Positions 1 to 8,881 of a stretch of DNA of 49,742 nt are shown piece after piece. A program made the translations under genes and the position numbers. Each line of letters starts with the position of its first letter. Positions within the stretch are counted from its first letter, which is position 1. The notes below the pieces were generated by a model that made no database searches, had not been told where the DNA came from, and saw only the letters and a list, made by a program, of their open reading frames with translations. Origin of the DNA: Planctomycetota bacterium (GTDB taxonomy: Bacteria; Planctomycetota; UBA1135; UBA2386); assembly GCA_025459175.1 (NCBI GenBank), contig JALORC010000044.1:1-49742 (forward strand), read 5' to 3'.

Positions 1-327
1 GACCCGAATCAGCGATTGCCACGACGCCGCAACGCGGGAATCACCAACAGCGAAGCTCACGCAATCAGCCCCGCTGCGTCGTCACTTCTGGTCGGCTCGA
101 CCACAGGGCGACCCGAATCAGCGATTGCCACGACGCCGCAACGCGGGAATCACCAACCGCGAAGCTCACGCAATCAGCCCCGCTGCGTCGTCACTTCTGG
201 TCGGCTCGACCACAGGGCGACCCGAATCAGCGATTACCACGACGCCGCAACGCGGGAATCACCAACCGCGAAGCTCACGCAATCAGCCCCGCTGCGTCGT
301 CACTTCTGGTCGGCTCGACCACAGGGC
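1..327. repeat. Tandem repeat array, three 109-bp units
   Basis: Three direct copies start at 1, 110 and 219 with a constant 109-bp period and only a couple of differences between copies (for example gattgcc/gattacc and accaacag/accaaccg). A decayed fourth copy may begin at 328. The window opens exactly on a unit boundary, so the array probably extends to the left. Each unit contains a small inverted repeat, TGGTCG-GCT-CGACCA (89-103 in the first copy). The period is not a multiple of three, yet no forward frame meets a stop, so the long reading frames crossing the array are by-products and not protein repeats. The copies are contiguous with no unique spacers, which excludes CRISPR. Confidence 0.9.
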
Positions 328-361
328 GACCGTAGCGACGACGCCCAGAAATCTGCCAACC

Positions 362-394
362 TCGTCGGCGTTTTTCCGGTAAATTCGCCGACGA
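362..394. promoter_or_regulatory. Inverted repeat abutting the ATPase start codon
   Basis: The arms TCGTCGGCG (362-370) and CGCCGACGA (386-394) are perfectly complementary over 9 bp, with a 15-nt AT-rich spacer that contains taaatt. The right arm includes the A of the ATG at 394. It could be an operator over the -10 region or an RNA hairpin that masks the start codon. The structure is visible; the function is inferred. Confidence 0.4.
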
Positions 395-1542
395 TGTTTA
401 CACGTCGGCTGCCCCCTCCCGAGGCTTCGTTCTTCCTGCTCGGCGCCCGTGGCACCGGCAAGACGACGTGGATCCAGGAGCACTTCGGCGAGGCGTTCCA
501 CTACGACCTGTTGCTGACCAACGAGAGCCTGCGCCTGTCCCGGAACCCGTCCCTGTTCCGCCAGGAGTGCCTCGCACAGCCCGACGGCGCCTGGATCGTC
601 GTCGACGAGATCCAGCGCGTACCGGCCCTGCTCGACGAGGTGCAGCACCTGATGGCCAGGAAGAAGCAGCGCTTCGTGCTGTCCGGTTCGAGCGCCAGGA
701 AACTGCGTCGCAGCGGCGCGAACCTGCTCGCCGGGCGGGCCGAGGTGCGATCGATGTTCCCCCTCGTTTCGAGCGAGATCGGGGACCGGCGCCCACTCGA
801 CGAGGTACTGACCAACGGCATGCTGCCCCTGGCGGTCACCGGCGCACGACCCGCGGCGTTCCTCAAGTCGTACTGCGACGTCTATCTTCGCGAAGAGGTA
901 CAGGCCGAAGCGCTGGTCCGACAGATCGGCCCCTTCGCCCGCTTTCTCGAAGTGGCTACCCGCGCCAATGGCCAGACGATCAACGTCGCCGGTATCGCCC
1001 GAGATGCCGGGATCGCCCGGCAAACGACGCAGGAGTTCTTCCAGATCCTCGTCGACACCCTGCTCGCCCACTGGCTGCCGCCGTGGAAGCTGAAGAAGGC
1101 GATCAAGCAGGTCGCGCACCCGAAGTTCTTCCTGTTCGACAGCGCCGTGGCCCGCCACCTGGCAGGCAATGCCCACCTGCCGCTCCAGGCCGAGGAACGC
1201 GGCTTCCTGCTGGAGACCATGCTGCTGCACGAGCTGCGCGCCTGGCTGCACTACCACGATCGCGAGGACCCGCTCGCCTACTGGAAGACCCATGACGGTG
1301 CGGAAGTCGACTTCGTCATCGAGACCGCGAAGGGACTCGTCGCCATCGAGGCCAAATCGGCCAAGCACTGGGACAACCGGTGGAACCGCGGCATCGACGC
1401 TCTGCGGGAGCGCCTGCCGAAGGGTGTGCGCGCCGCCTACGGCGTGTTCGACGGCGAACGCCCGCTGCATCAGGAAGGGATCCTGGTGCTGCCTTGGCGC
1501 CAGTTCCTGACCCGGCTCTGGGACGGCGACCTGCTCGGTTGA
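394..1542 (+). CDS. ATP-binding protein, AAA_14 plus DUF4143
   Basis: A 382-aa protein of the DUF4143 ATPase family. The N-terminal AAA domain shows a Walker A GARGTGKT at residues 17-24, a Walker B with VVDEIQ near residue 70 and a sensor-like LSGSSARKL near residue 97. The C-terminal DUF4143 half ends in a PD-(D/E)xK-like arrangement: GAEVDF near residue 301, then AIEAKS near residue 318. Members of this family are widespread, often patchily distributed and of uncertain cellular role. I chose the ATG at 394 because the open frame upstream runs only through the 109-bp repeats. There is no Shine-Dalgarno sequence, and an inverted repeat touches the start. It stands alone, followed by an unrelated secreted protein on the same strand. 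Confidence 0.88.
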   Translation: MFTRRLPPPEASFFLLGARGTGKTTWIQEHFGEAFHYDLLLTNESLRLSRNPSLFRQECLAQPDGAWIVVDEIQRVPALLDEVQHLMARKKQRFVLSGSSARKLRRSGANLLAGRAEVRSMFPLVSSEIGDRRPLDEVLTNGMLPLAVTGARPAAFLKSYCDVYLREEVQAEALVRQIGPFARFLEVATRANGQTINVAGIARDAGIARQTTQEFFQILVDTLLAHWLPPWKLKKAIKQVAHPKFFLFDSAVARHLAGNAHLPLQAEERGFLLETMLLHELRAWLHYHDREDPLAYWKTHDGAEVDFVIETAKGLVAIEAKSAKHWDNRWNRGIDALRERLPKGVRAAYGVFDGERPLHQEGILVLPWRQFLTRLWDGDLLG

Positions 1543-1656
1543 CGTCGCGGGCAACCCTTGCGACCAACGGCGGGATCACGGCGCCCCGCCGAAATCCTGG
1601 CCCCACCGCCCGCGACCTCGCGCATGAGCAGACAGCCCCTTCCGGGCCCCACCGCC

Positions 1657-3153
1657 ATGCCGAACGCCGCACCGCTCGCCACCCTCGCCGTCTGCCTGCT
1701 CACCACCGCACCGACCCTCGCCCAGTGCACCCAGTGGACGCCGGTCGGCGCCGGCACCAACAACACCGTGCTGGCCGTGCGCGCGATGGCGAACGGCGAC
1801 CTCGTCGTCGGCGGCGTGTTCACCGCGGCCGGTGGCTCGCCGGCCAGCCGCATCGCCCGCTGGAACGGCACCGCATGGTCGGCACTGGGCAGCGGCCTGA
1901 ATGCGAGCGTGCGTTCGCTGACCGAGCTGCCGAACGGCGACCTGATCGCTGCCGGGGACTTCACCACGGCCGGTGGCGTCGCCGCCAACCGCATCGCGCG
2001 CTGGGACGGCAGCGCCTGGCACGCACTCGGCAGCGGCGTGTCGTCGCCGAGCAATCCGTCGGGCCTCTACGCGGTGACCACGATGGGCAACGGCGACGTG
2101 GTCGCCGGCGGCTTCTTCCAGCAGGCCGGTGGCGCCCCGGCCAACGCGATTGCGCGCTGGAACGGCAGCACGTGGTCGCCACTCGGCAGCGGCATCCTCG
2201 CCACCGTGTTCTGCCTGTTGCCGTTGCCGAACGGCGACCTGCTCGCCGGCGGTAACTTCACGACCGCGGGCGGCACCGCCGCCAACCGCACCGCGCGCTG
2301 GAACGGCACCACGTGGTCGTCGTTCGGTTCCGGCCTGACCGGCTTCCGCGTCGACTCGGTCGCGCTGCTGCAGAACGGGGACATCGTCGCCGGCGGCGCG
2401 TTCACCGCCGCTGGCGGCCTGCCCGCGAACAACATCGCGCGCTGGAACGGCACCGCATGGTCGCCGCTGGGCAGCGGCATGAATGGCGCCGTTCGCGCCA
2501 TGGCGACGATGCCGAACGGCGATCTGATCGCCGGCGGCCAGTTCACGACCGCGGGCGGCATCGCCGCCGTCGGCATGGCACGCTGGGACGGCAGCACGTG
2601 GACCAACTTGGGCTTCGGCGCCAGCAGCGAGATCTACTCACTGCACACCGCCGGCAACGGCGACCGTGTGGTCGGCGGCTTCTTCAGCAACGCCGGCGGC
2701 ACCGCTGCCAGCTTCGTCGCGCGCTACCGGTCCACGTGCCCGGCCACCGCGGTCGACAGCGGTGCCGGCTGCGCCGGCTCGGCTGGCGCCAACGACTACG
2801 CGGCAGTGAGCGCACCGTGGCTCGGCACCACCTACCGTGCGCGCGGCACCGGCCTGCCGGCCATCGCGGTGGCCGCCGTCGTCGGCGGCGCTGCGACCAC
2901 GTCGCTGCCGCTGGCTGCGTTGCTGCCGCCGTCGCCGGCCGCCTGCACGCTGCTGGTCGCTCCCGACTTCGTCGACCTCGCCGTGCCGACCGCCGGCAGC
3001 GTCGACACCACGATCACGATCCCGATGACTCCGACGTTGGTCGGCAGCGTGCTGCACCAGCAACTGGTGCTGATCGAACTGCACCCGCTCACCGGCGCCG
3101 TGGTCGAACACACCGCGAGCAACCGCCTCACCATCACCGTCGGTGCGTTCTGA
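1657..3153 (+). CDS. Secreted repeat protein with shared C-terminal domain
   Basis: A 498-aa exported protein. The signal peptide has its hydrophobic core at residues 6-19 and probably ends around TLAQ. Seven tandem repeats of about 44 residues follow (roughly residues 40-345), each carrying a NGDxxxGGxFxxAGG strand pair and most an ARWNGxxWxxLGSG motif. This resembles delta-60 or Kelch-like beta-propeller blades. The last 130 residues, from GAGCAGS, form a domain also found in three other proteins of this window. The likely location is the cell surface or periplasm; the ligand is unknown. The start could be the ATG at 1624, 33 bp upstream; I prefer 1657 because it gives a normal signal peptide. 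It converges on the sigma factor gene with 11 bp between the stops. Confidence 0.85.
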   Translation: MPNAAPLATLAVCLLTTAPTLAQCTQWTPVGAGTNNTVLAVRAMANGDLVVGGVFTAAGGSPASRIARWNGTAWSALGSGLNASVRSLTELPNGDLIAAGDFTTAGGVAANRIARWDGSAWHALGSGVSSPSNPSGLYAVTTMGNGDVVAGGFFQQAGGAPANAIARWNGSTWSPLGSGILATVFCLLPLPNGDLLAGGNFTTAGGTAANRTARWNGTTWSSFGSGLTGFRVDSVALLQNGDIVAGGAFTAAGGLPANNIARWNGTAWSPLGSGMNGAVRAMATMPNGDLIAGGQFTTAGGIAAVGMARWDGSTWTNLGFGASSEIYSLHTAGNGDRVVGGFFSNAGGTAASFVARYRSTCPATAVDSGAGCAGSAGANDYAAVSAPWLGTTYRARGTGLPAIAVAAVVGGAATTSLPLAALLPPSPAACTLLVAPDFVDLAVPTAGSVDTTITIPMTPTLVGSVLHQQLVLIELHPLTGAVVEHTASNRLTITVGAF

Positions 3154-3164
3154 ACGCACGCGCG

Positions 3165-3758
3165 TCAGTCGTCGGCGGCCGGCCCCAGGCGCTGGTACAA
3201 CCAGGCGCGGGCCACGTTCCATTCGCGCTTGACGGTGCGTTCCGACAGCTCGAGCGCCGCCGCGGTCTCCGCCACCGACAGCCCGGCGAAGTAGCGCAGC
3301 TGCACGATCTGCGCCATGCGCGGATCGAGCGCTTCGAGCGCCTGCAGCGCTTCGTCGAGCGCGAGCAGGTCGACCGGCGGCAACGGCATCGTGCCGGCCA
3401 GCAGTTCGAGAGCTTCGACCTCTTCGCGCTGGTGCGCACGCTTCTGGCTGTGGCGCTGGCGATGGCGATCGATCAACGCCTGGCGCATGACCCGCGCCGC
3501 CGCACCGAAGAAGTGCCGCCGGTCGGTGAAGTCGGCGCTCGACAGCCCGAGCCGCAGCCACGCCTCGTGCACCAGCCCGGTCGGCCCGGCGGTGTCGCCG
3601 GCGCGTTCGTGACGAAGGCGCGCGGCAGCGAGCTGGCGCAGTTCGCCGTAGACCGCGGCGACCAGATCCGACTCGGCCGTGGCACCGCCGGCACGGACTG
3701 CGCGCAGCAATACCGTGATGTCGTCGGGCGAAGGCGGAGCGGGCGGATGGTCGGTCAT
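3165..3758 (-). CDS. ECF-type RNA polymerase sigma factor (Sig-70_X6-like)
   Basis: A 197-aa sigma-70 family protein of the type common in Planctomycetota. The N-terminal half carries region 2, with LVHEAWLRL and then DRRHFFGAAARVMRQALID matching the -10 recognition and core-binding helices. The C-terminal half carries region 4, with LRYFAGLSVAETAAAL and SERTVKREW as the helix-turn-helix. No anti-sigma factor lies beside it. Its neighbour is the divergent Ser/Thr kinase at 3829, and in this phylum such sigma factors are frequently encoded next to such kinases, so phosphorylation may control it (inference). Start: the ATG at 3758 avoids an odd 27-residue extension that would run into the intergenic region. 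A reverse TAGAAT at 3808-3813 might be its -10. Confidence 0.9.
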   Translation of the reverse strand: MTDHPPAPPSPDDITVLLRAVRAGGATAESDLVAAVYGELRQLAAARLRHERAGDTAGPTGLVHEAWLRLGLSSADFTDRRHFFGAAARVMRQALIDRHRQRHSQKRAHQREEVEALELLAGTMPLPPVDLLALDEALQALEALDPRMAQIVQLRYFAGLSVAETAAALELSERTVKREWNVARAWLYQRLGPAADD

Positions 3759-3828
3759 TGCCGGCGCAAGCCGAGGGCGCCATGGCAGAATCGGCCCCTG
3801 GTGCATCATTCTAGCGCATCCTGATCCG

Positions 3829-6366
3829 ATGGACGCCACGCCGGGACTGCCGCCGACCGAACCTGCTGACCGGACCCCATGGCACCGGTTGAAGGAAATC
3901 GTCGCCGACGCGCTCGAACTGCCCGAAGGCGATCGCTCGACGTTCCTCGGCGAACGGTGCGGTGCCCTGCCGGAGCTGCGCGCCGAGGCCGAGGCGATGC
4001 TGACTGCCGCCGCGGCCGCCGCCGACTTCCTCGAACGACCAGTGCTCGAACCGGCCGCCGTGCAGCCGTTGCCGGCCGGGGAACGCTGCGGCCCGTACGT
4101 GATCGAGGCACTGGTCGGCGAAGGTGGCTTCAGCGAGGTCTATCGCGCGCGCCAGACCACGCCGATCGATCGCTGCGTGGCGCTGAAGGTGCTGAAGCCG
4201 GGCATGGACTCGCGCGCGGTGCTGGCCCGCTTCGCGCTCGAACGCCGCACGCTGGCGCGGCTCGAGCATCCCGGCATCGCCCGCATCCTGGACGCCGGCG
4301 CGACCGCGACCGGGCGGCCGTTCGTCGTCGTCGAGTTCCAGCACGGACTGCCGCTGCGCGACTACGTCGCCGCGGCGCGGCCCGGCCAGCGGCAGCGGTT
4401 GCGACTGTTCCTGCAGGTATGCGACGCCGTCGCCCACGCGCACCGACGCGGAGTCATCCACCGCGATCTGAAGCCGAGCAACGTGATGGTGACCGGCGAG
4501 GGAGAACACGCGCGCGCCGTGGTCATCGACTTCGGCATCGCCAAGGTCCTCGATGGCTCCGGCGACGATCACACGCACACCGGCCAGTTCCTCGGCACGC
4601 CGGCCTACAGCAGCCCGGAACAGCGCCATGGGGATCCCGGCGACATCGACACGCGCACCGATGTGCACGCGCTCGGCGTGGTGCTGGACGAGTTGCTGAG
4701 CGGCCAGACGCCCGCCGCCGGCCGGCCGCGGCCCTCGCCCGGCGTGCCGCGCGAACTCGGCTGGATCATCGCGATGGCGACCGCGCCGGATCGCGACCAC
4801 CGCTACCCGGGTGCCGCCGAACTCGCCGCCGACGTGCAGGCCTTCCTCACGCTGCAACCACTGCGCGCCGGACCGCCGACGCTGCGCTACCGGCTCGGCA
4901 CGTTCGCGCGGCGGCACCGGCTCGCGTTGTGCGCCGCCGCGGCGGTACTGCTCGCGGTGCTCGGTGGCACCACGGCCGCGGCGATCGGCTATTGGCGCGC
5001 CGAGGCCGCCCGCAGCGAAGCCGAGCTGGCGCGCGCGGAGGCAACTGCTACCGCCGACTACCTGACGCGCTTGCTGAGCGCCGCCGATCCCGGCCGCCGC
5101 GGCCGCGACGTCAAGGTGGTCGACCTGCTCGCCGCCAGCAAGTCGCTACTGACGCAGGCACAAGAACGCCCCGACGTGGCGGCGCGATTGCACCAGGTGG
5201 TCGGCCGGGCCTACGCGGCGCTCGGCGAGTATGCCGAAGCCGAACTGCATCTGCGCGCTGCCGCCGATTCGTTCGTACAGCGCCACGGCGAACTCGACCG
5301 GCGCGGCCTCGATGCCACCCTCGACGTGGCCTCGGTGCTGCACCGCAGCGGCCAGCTCGCGCTCGCCGAACCACTGCTCGACCAGCTCGAAGCGCGCGCG
5401 CGCCGCATCCCCGGCGACCACGACACGCTGTTGCGCCACCTGATCGACATGCGCGCGAAGCTCGCGTTCGATCGCGGCAACCCGGCGGCCGCCGAAGCCC
5501 CTCTGCGCGAACTGCTGGCGCTCGACAGCGCCGCCGGACGCACCGATGCCGTGATCGCCACTTCGGGCAACCTGGCCCAGGTGCTGCTCGGGCTGCGCCG
5601 CATCGACGAAGCGCGGGCGCTGGCCGTGACCGGCCGCGACCTGGCCGTTGCCAAGCACGGTCCGCACCATCCGCTGGCGCTGGCCGCCGCCCGCAAGCTC
5701 GCCGCGGTGCATCTGCAGGCCGCCGACCACGAAGCGATGGTGCGCGAGCTCACGCCGCTGCTGGCCCCGGCGCGCGAACGTCTCGGCAGCAAACACCCGG
5801 ACACGCTCGGCCTGCTGCTCTACTACGCAACCGCGCTGCAACAGCTCGAACGACTCGCCGAGGCCGAGCCGCTGTTCGCCGAGCTGGTGGCGTTGCAGCA
5901 GCAACAGCTCGGTCGCCTGCATCCACAGGTGATGATGACGCTGACCAACTACGGCACGCTGCTGGTGGCCAAGGGCGATCTGGCCGCTGCCGAGCCGATC
6001 CTGCGCGATGCCTGCGAACGGCTCACCGAGGTGCGTGGCCCCGACGACGAACAGTCGCGCCTCGCACGCCACCATCTGGCGCGCGCGATCGCGGCGCAGG
6101 GCCGCCACCGCGAGATCGCCGGCGACTACGAAGCCGCGGTCGCAGCCCTGGGCCGTTCGCTCCCTGCCGCCGCGGCATCGATGGTGACGGCACGCCGCGA
6201 CTGGCTGCGCCATCTGCAGGCGTTGGCCAGCGAGCAGTCGGCACACGGCGAACTCGAGGCTGCCCGGACCAGCTGGACCAAGGTCCACGACCTCGCCAAC
6301 GACCTCGCCGACGAGCCGCTGCAACGGCGCGCGACGCAGGAGCTCGCCCGGCTGCAGCAGCGCTGA
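3829..6366 (+). CDS. Transmembrane Ser/Thr protein kinase with TPR repeats
   Basis: An 845-aa Hanks-type kinase. Visible elements are a glycine-rich loop GEGGFSEVY near residue 97, catalytic Lys120 in VALKVLK, HRDLKPSN with Asp213, DFG starting at Asp234, and an activation segment ending GTPAYSSPEQ. A single membrane helix spans about residues 365-390, so the kinase is cytoplasmic. The following 450 residues are Ala/Leu-rich helical repeats of tetratricopeptide type, on the far side of the membrane. A short N-terminal region (residues 1-85) resembles the helical segment that precedes planctomycete kinases. It is divergent from the ECF sigma factor gene, with 70 bp between starts, which suggests the two form a sensing and transcription pair. 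Start: the ATG at 3829 is the first after the sigma factor's own start region. Confidence 0.92.
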   Translation: MDATPGLPPTEPADRTPWHRLKEIVADALELPEGDRSTFLGERCGALPELRAEAEAMLTAAAAAADFLERPVLEPAAVQPLPAGERCGPYVIEALVGEGGFSEVYRARQTTPIDRCVALKVLKPGMDSRAVLARFALERRTLARLEHPGIARILDAGATATGRPFVVVEFQHGLPLRDYVAAARPGQRQRLRLFLQVCDAVAHAHRRGVIHRDLKPSNVMVTGEGEHARAVVIDFGIAKVLDGSGDDHTHTGQFLGTPAYSSPEQRHGDPGDIDTRTDVHALGVVLDELLSGQTPAAGRPRPSPGVPRELGWIIAMATAPDRDHRYPGAAELAADVQAFLTLQPLRAGPPTLRYRLGTFARRHRLALCAAAAVLLAVLGGTTAAAIGYWRAEAARSEAELARAEATATADYLTRLLSAADPGRRGRDVKVVDLLAASKSLLTQAQERPDVAARLHQVVGRAYAALGEYAEAELHLRAAADSFVQRHGELDRRGLDATLDVASVLHRSGQLALAEPLLDQLEARARRIPGDHDTLLRHLIDMRAKLAFDRGNPAAAEAPLRELLALDSAAGRTDAVIATSGNLAQVLLGLRRIDEARALAVTGRDLAVAKHGPHHPLALAAARKLAAVHLQAADHEAMVRELTPLLAPARERLGSKHPDTLGLLLYYATALQQLERLAEAEPLFAELVALQQQQLGRLHPQVMMTLTNYGTLLVAKGDLAAAEPILRDACERLTEVRGPDDEQSRLARHHLARAIAAQGRHREIAGDYEAAVAALGRSLPAAAASMVTARRDWLRHLQALASEQSAHGELEAARTSWTKVHDLANDLADEPLQRRATQELARLQQR

Positions 6367-6425
6367 CGACGGCGGCCGTCATGTTGTGCTTGCCCACCGG
6401 TGCCGAGGCGCCGAGCATCCCCGGC

Positions 6426-8807
6426 ATGGCGAGCAGGAAACGCGGCGCATCCCCGAGCCGGACCAGGTCGACCCCCGCGCGCCGCGGCGCCACGCCGCCG
6501 CCGCCGAAGCGCGCGACGGAAGCCGCGGCGCAACCGAGCGACGCCGACCAACACACCCGCCTGCTCTACATCCACGGCATCGGCTGGCAGGAGCCGCTCG
6601 AGGAACTGCAGCACATGTGGGACCTGGCGCTGTTCGGCCGCGAACTCGGCGCCAACGACCCGTTCTCGCGCGCGATGGCGCGCTGGTCGGGTCTGCTGCA
6701 CCCGGAGACCCGCGCCCAGGTGCTCGGCAAGCGCAGCGCCGGCGTCGACGACGGCCGCTTCGATGTCGAGCGCGTGCTGGCCGACGTCGGTGTCGACGGC
6801 GACGACGACGCCCGCGAGCTCGCCGATGGCCTGCTGGCCCGCTTCGGCGTGCGCCGCCCCGGCGGCCCCGGCAAACGCGCGCTGCCGCTGCCCGGCTTCC
6901 TGCGCAAGCCGCTCGCGCGCGTGTTCCTGAAGGCGTTCGTCGGTGACACGGCCGCCTACTTCTTCGATGCGAAGATGAAGGCGAACATCCGCGCCACGCT
7001 CGAGACGCTGCTGCCGGCCGGCGACGAAGAGGTCGTGCTGGTGTCGCACAGCATGGGCACCGTGATCGCGTTCGAGGTGCTGCACGCGCGCGCCAAGGCC
7101 GGCCGGCCGGTCAACGTGCGCCAGTTCGTCACGCTCGGCTCGCCGCTCGGCATCACCGAGGTGCAGGACTTCCTCGGCGCGCCGCTGGTCGTGCCCGAGG
7201 GCGTGCAGCAGTGGCTGAACTTCGCCGACCCGTTCGACCCGGTCGCGCTCGACAAGGGACTGGCCAACGAGTTCGAGGCGCGCCGCACCTCGGCCGGCTC
7301 GGTACGCATCGTCGATCGACTGATCGTCAACGAGCGCACCACGCGCGGCAACCCGCACGCCTCGCTCGGCTACCTCGCCGACCCGAAGGTGCGCACCGCG
7401 ATCGCGCAGGCGCTGCGCATCGACGCCATGGGCCGCTTCCTGGTCGCGCGCGACGTCGCCGCCGAACTCGGCGACACCGAGCACCGGCAGCCGGTGCTGA
7501 TCGAGGTGCTGCAGCCGGGCTACGACGCGTTCGGCGGGGCCAAGGTGACCAGCGACTGCGTCGAGCTGACGCTGCCGGAACGCATCGCCAAGACCGCGGC
7601 CGCGATCGAGGCGATCGTCGCCGAAGGCGGTGACGAAGCCGTCGCGGCAGCGCGTATCGATCCGTTGCGCCACTTCGTCGCCGCGCACCTGCTGCCGCAC
7701 GAACTGATGGAGATCACCAAGCACCACCGCGAGCTGCTCGTCTATTCGGTGTGGAAGAGCAGCAGCAAGAAGAAGCTGGTGCGCAGCACCGCGGGCGCGC
7801 TGCAGGTCGACGCGGCGTGGAACAGCTACGCGTCCACCGGCCGCGGGGTCGCCTGGGCGGTGCTCGACACCGGCGTGCAGGGCGACCATCCCCACTTCGC
7901 GCGGCACCAGACGATCGCCGCGGTGTGGGACTGCACCAAGCAAGGCCCGCCGCAGCGCATCGAGCCGGCCAAGGCCAAGGACCAGGACGGCCACGGCACC
8001 CACGTCTGCGGCATCCTCGCCGGCGAGGAACCGGACCCGGTGCCCGACAGCAAGCCGCACCGCGGCATGGCGCCGCACGCGAAGCTGCACGTCTACAAGG
8101 TGCTCGACGACCAGGGTGCCGGTGAGGACGCGTGGATCATCAAGGCACTCGACCACATCGCCGCGCGCAACGCCGCCAGCAGTTCGCCGAGCATCCACGG
8201 CCTGAACCTGAGCCTCGGTGGGCCGTTCGACTCGACGGTGTACGGCTGCGGCTTCTCGCCGCTGTGTCAGGAACTGCGCCGGCTGTGGCGCGATGGCGTC
8301 GTGGTCGTCGTCGCCAGCGGCAACGAGGGCAAGCTCGAGATCGAGACCAGCGACGGCGAGGTCGAGCTGAACAGTCCGATGTCGATCGGCGACCCGGCCA
8401 ACCTCGAGGAGTGCATCGCGGTCGGCTCCGTGCACGGCAAGCGGCCGAACCTCTACGGCGTGTCCGGGTTCTCGTCGCGCGGCCCGACCGCCGACGGCCG
8501 CATGAAGCCCGACGTGGTCGCGCCCGGCGAACGCATCGAGTCGTGCAACTCGGACTGGCGACCGCGGGGCAAGGCCGCCGCGGCCGCGGCCAGCGACAAG
8601 CTCTACCGCGCCGAGAGCGGCACCAGCATGGCGGCACCGGCGGTGTCGGGCCTGCTGGCGGCGTATCTGTCGGCGCGCGCCGAGTTCCAGGGTCGTCCGG
8701 ACGAGGTCAAGGCGCGGCTGCTGCGCACCTGCACCGACCTCGGCCGCGATCGTTATCACCAGGGCCACGGCCTGCCGAACCTGATGAAGCTGCTGCTCGA
8801 GACCTGA
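6426..8807 (+). CDS. Alpha/beta-hydrolase fused to subtilisin-like protease
   Basis: A 793-aa two-domain protein. Residues ~45-290 resemble a lipase-like alpha/beta hydrolase: LLYIHGIGWQE opens the fold and VSHSMGT supplies a nucleophile elbow with Ser209. Residues ~470-785 form an S8 subtilase with its full triad: Asp481 in VLDTGV, His523 in GHGTHV and Ser734 in GTSMAAP. ASGNEG contributes the oxyanion Asn, and FSSRGPT is also typical. No signal peptide is visible. The N-terminus is Lys/Arg/Pro-rich, so the protein may be cytoplasmic or exported by another route. The ~180 residues between the domains (290-470) are unassigned. An alternative ATG lies at 6381; I prefer 6426 because the extra residues look non-coding. 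The same open frame running back into the kinase gene is a GC-driven artefact. Confidence 0.85.
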   Translation: MASRKRGASPSRTRSTPARRGATPPPPKRATEAAAQPSDADQHTRLLYIHGIGWQEPLEELQHMWDLALFGRELGANDPFSRAMARWSGLLHPETRAQVLGKRSAGVDDGRFDVERVLADVGVDGDDDARELADGLLARFGVRRPGGPGKRALPLPGFLRKPLARVFLKAFVGDTAAYFFDAKMKANIRATLETLLPAGDEEVVLVSHSMGTVIAFEVLHARAKAGRPVNVRQFVTLGSPLGITEVQDFLGAPLVVPEGVQQWLNFADPFDPVALDKGLANEFEARRTSAGSVRIVDRLIVNERTTRGNPHASLGYLADPKVRTAIAQALRIDAMGRFLVARDVAAELGDTEHRQPVLIEVLQPGYDAFGGAKVTSDCVELTLPERIAKTAAAIEAIVAEGGDEAVAAARIDPLRHFVAAHLLPHELMEITKHHRELLVYSVWKSSSKKKLVRSTAGALQVDAAWNSYASTGRGVAWAVLDTGVQGDHPHFARHQTIAAVWDCTKQGPPQRIEPAKAKDQDGHGTHVCGILAGEEPDPVPDSKPHRGMAPHAKLHVYKVLDDQGAGEDAWIIKALDHIAARNAASSSPSIHGLNLSLGGPFDSTVYGCGFSPLCQELRRLWRDGVVVVVASGNEGKLEIETSDGEVELNSPMSIGDPANLEECIAVGSVHGKRPNLYGVSGFSSRGPTADGRMKPDVVAPGERIESCNSDWRPRGKAAAAAASDKLYRAESGTSMAAPAVSGLLAAYLSARAEFQGRPDEVKARLLRTCTDLGRDRYHQGHGLPNLMKLLLET

Positions 8808-8881
8808 CGGGGCAACCGGCAGCCGCGCGCTGCGGCGAAGTTCCGGTTGCGCAGCGCCCCCCGCCCCCGTGACATGCTGCG

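Noticed and set aside
1..327. CRISPR array
   Set aside because: Units are 109 bp, directly contiguous, and have no unique spacers or cas genes nearby.
16..393. N-terminal extension of the ATPase through the tandem repeats
   Set aside because: The repeats are read in three different frames, giving a low-complexity sequence unrelated to the ATPase; the ATG at 394 gives a standard start.
3879..6425. Extension of the hydrolase-subtilase frame back into the kinase gene
   Set aside because: It overlaps the kinase in another frame and translates to Arg-rich sequence without any motif.
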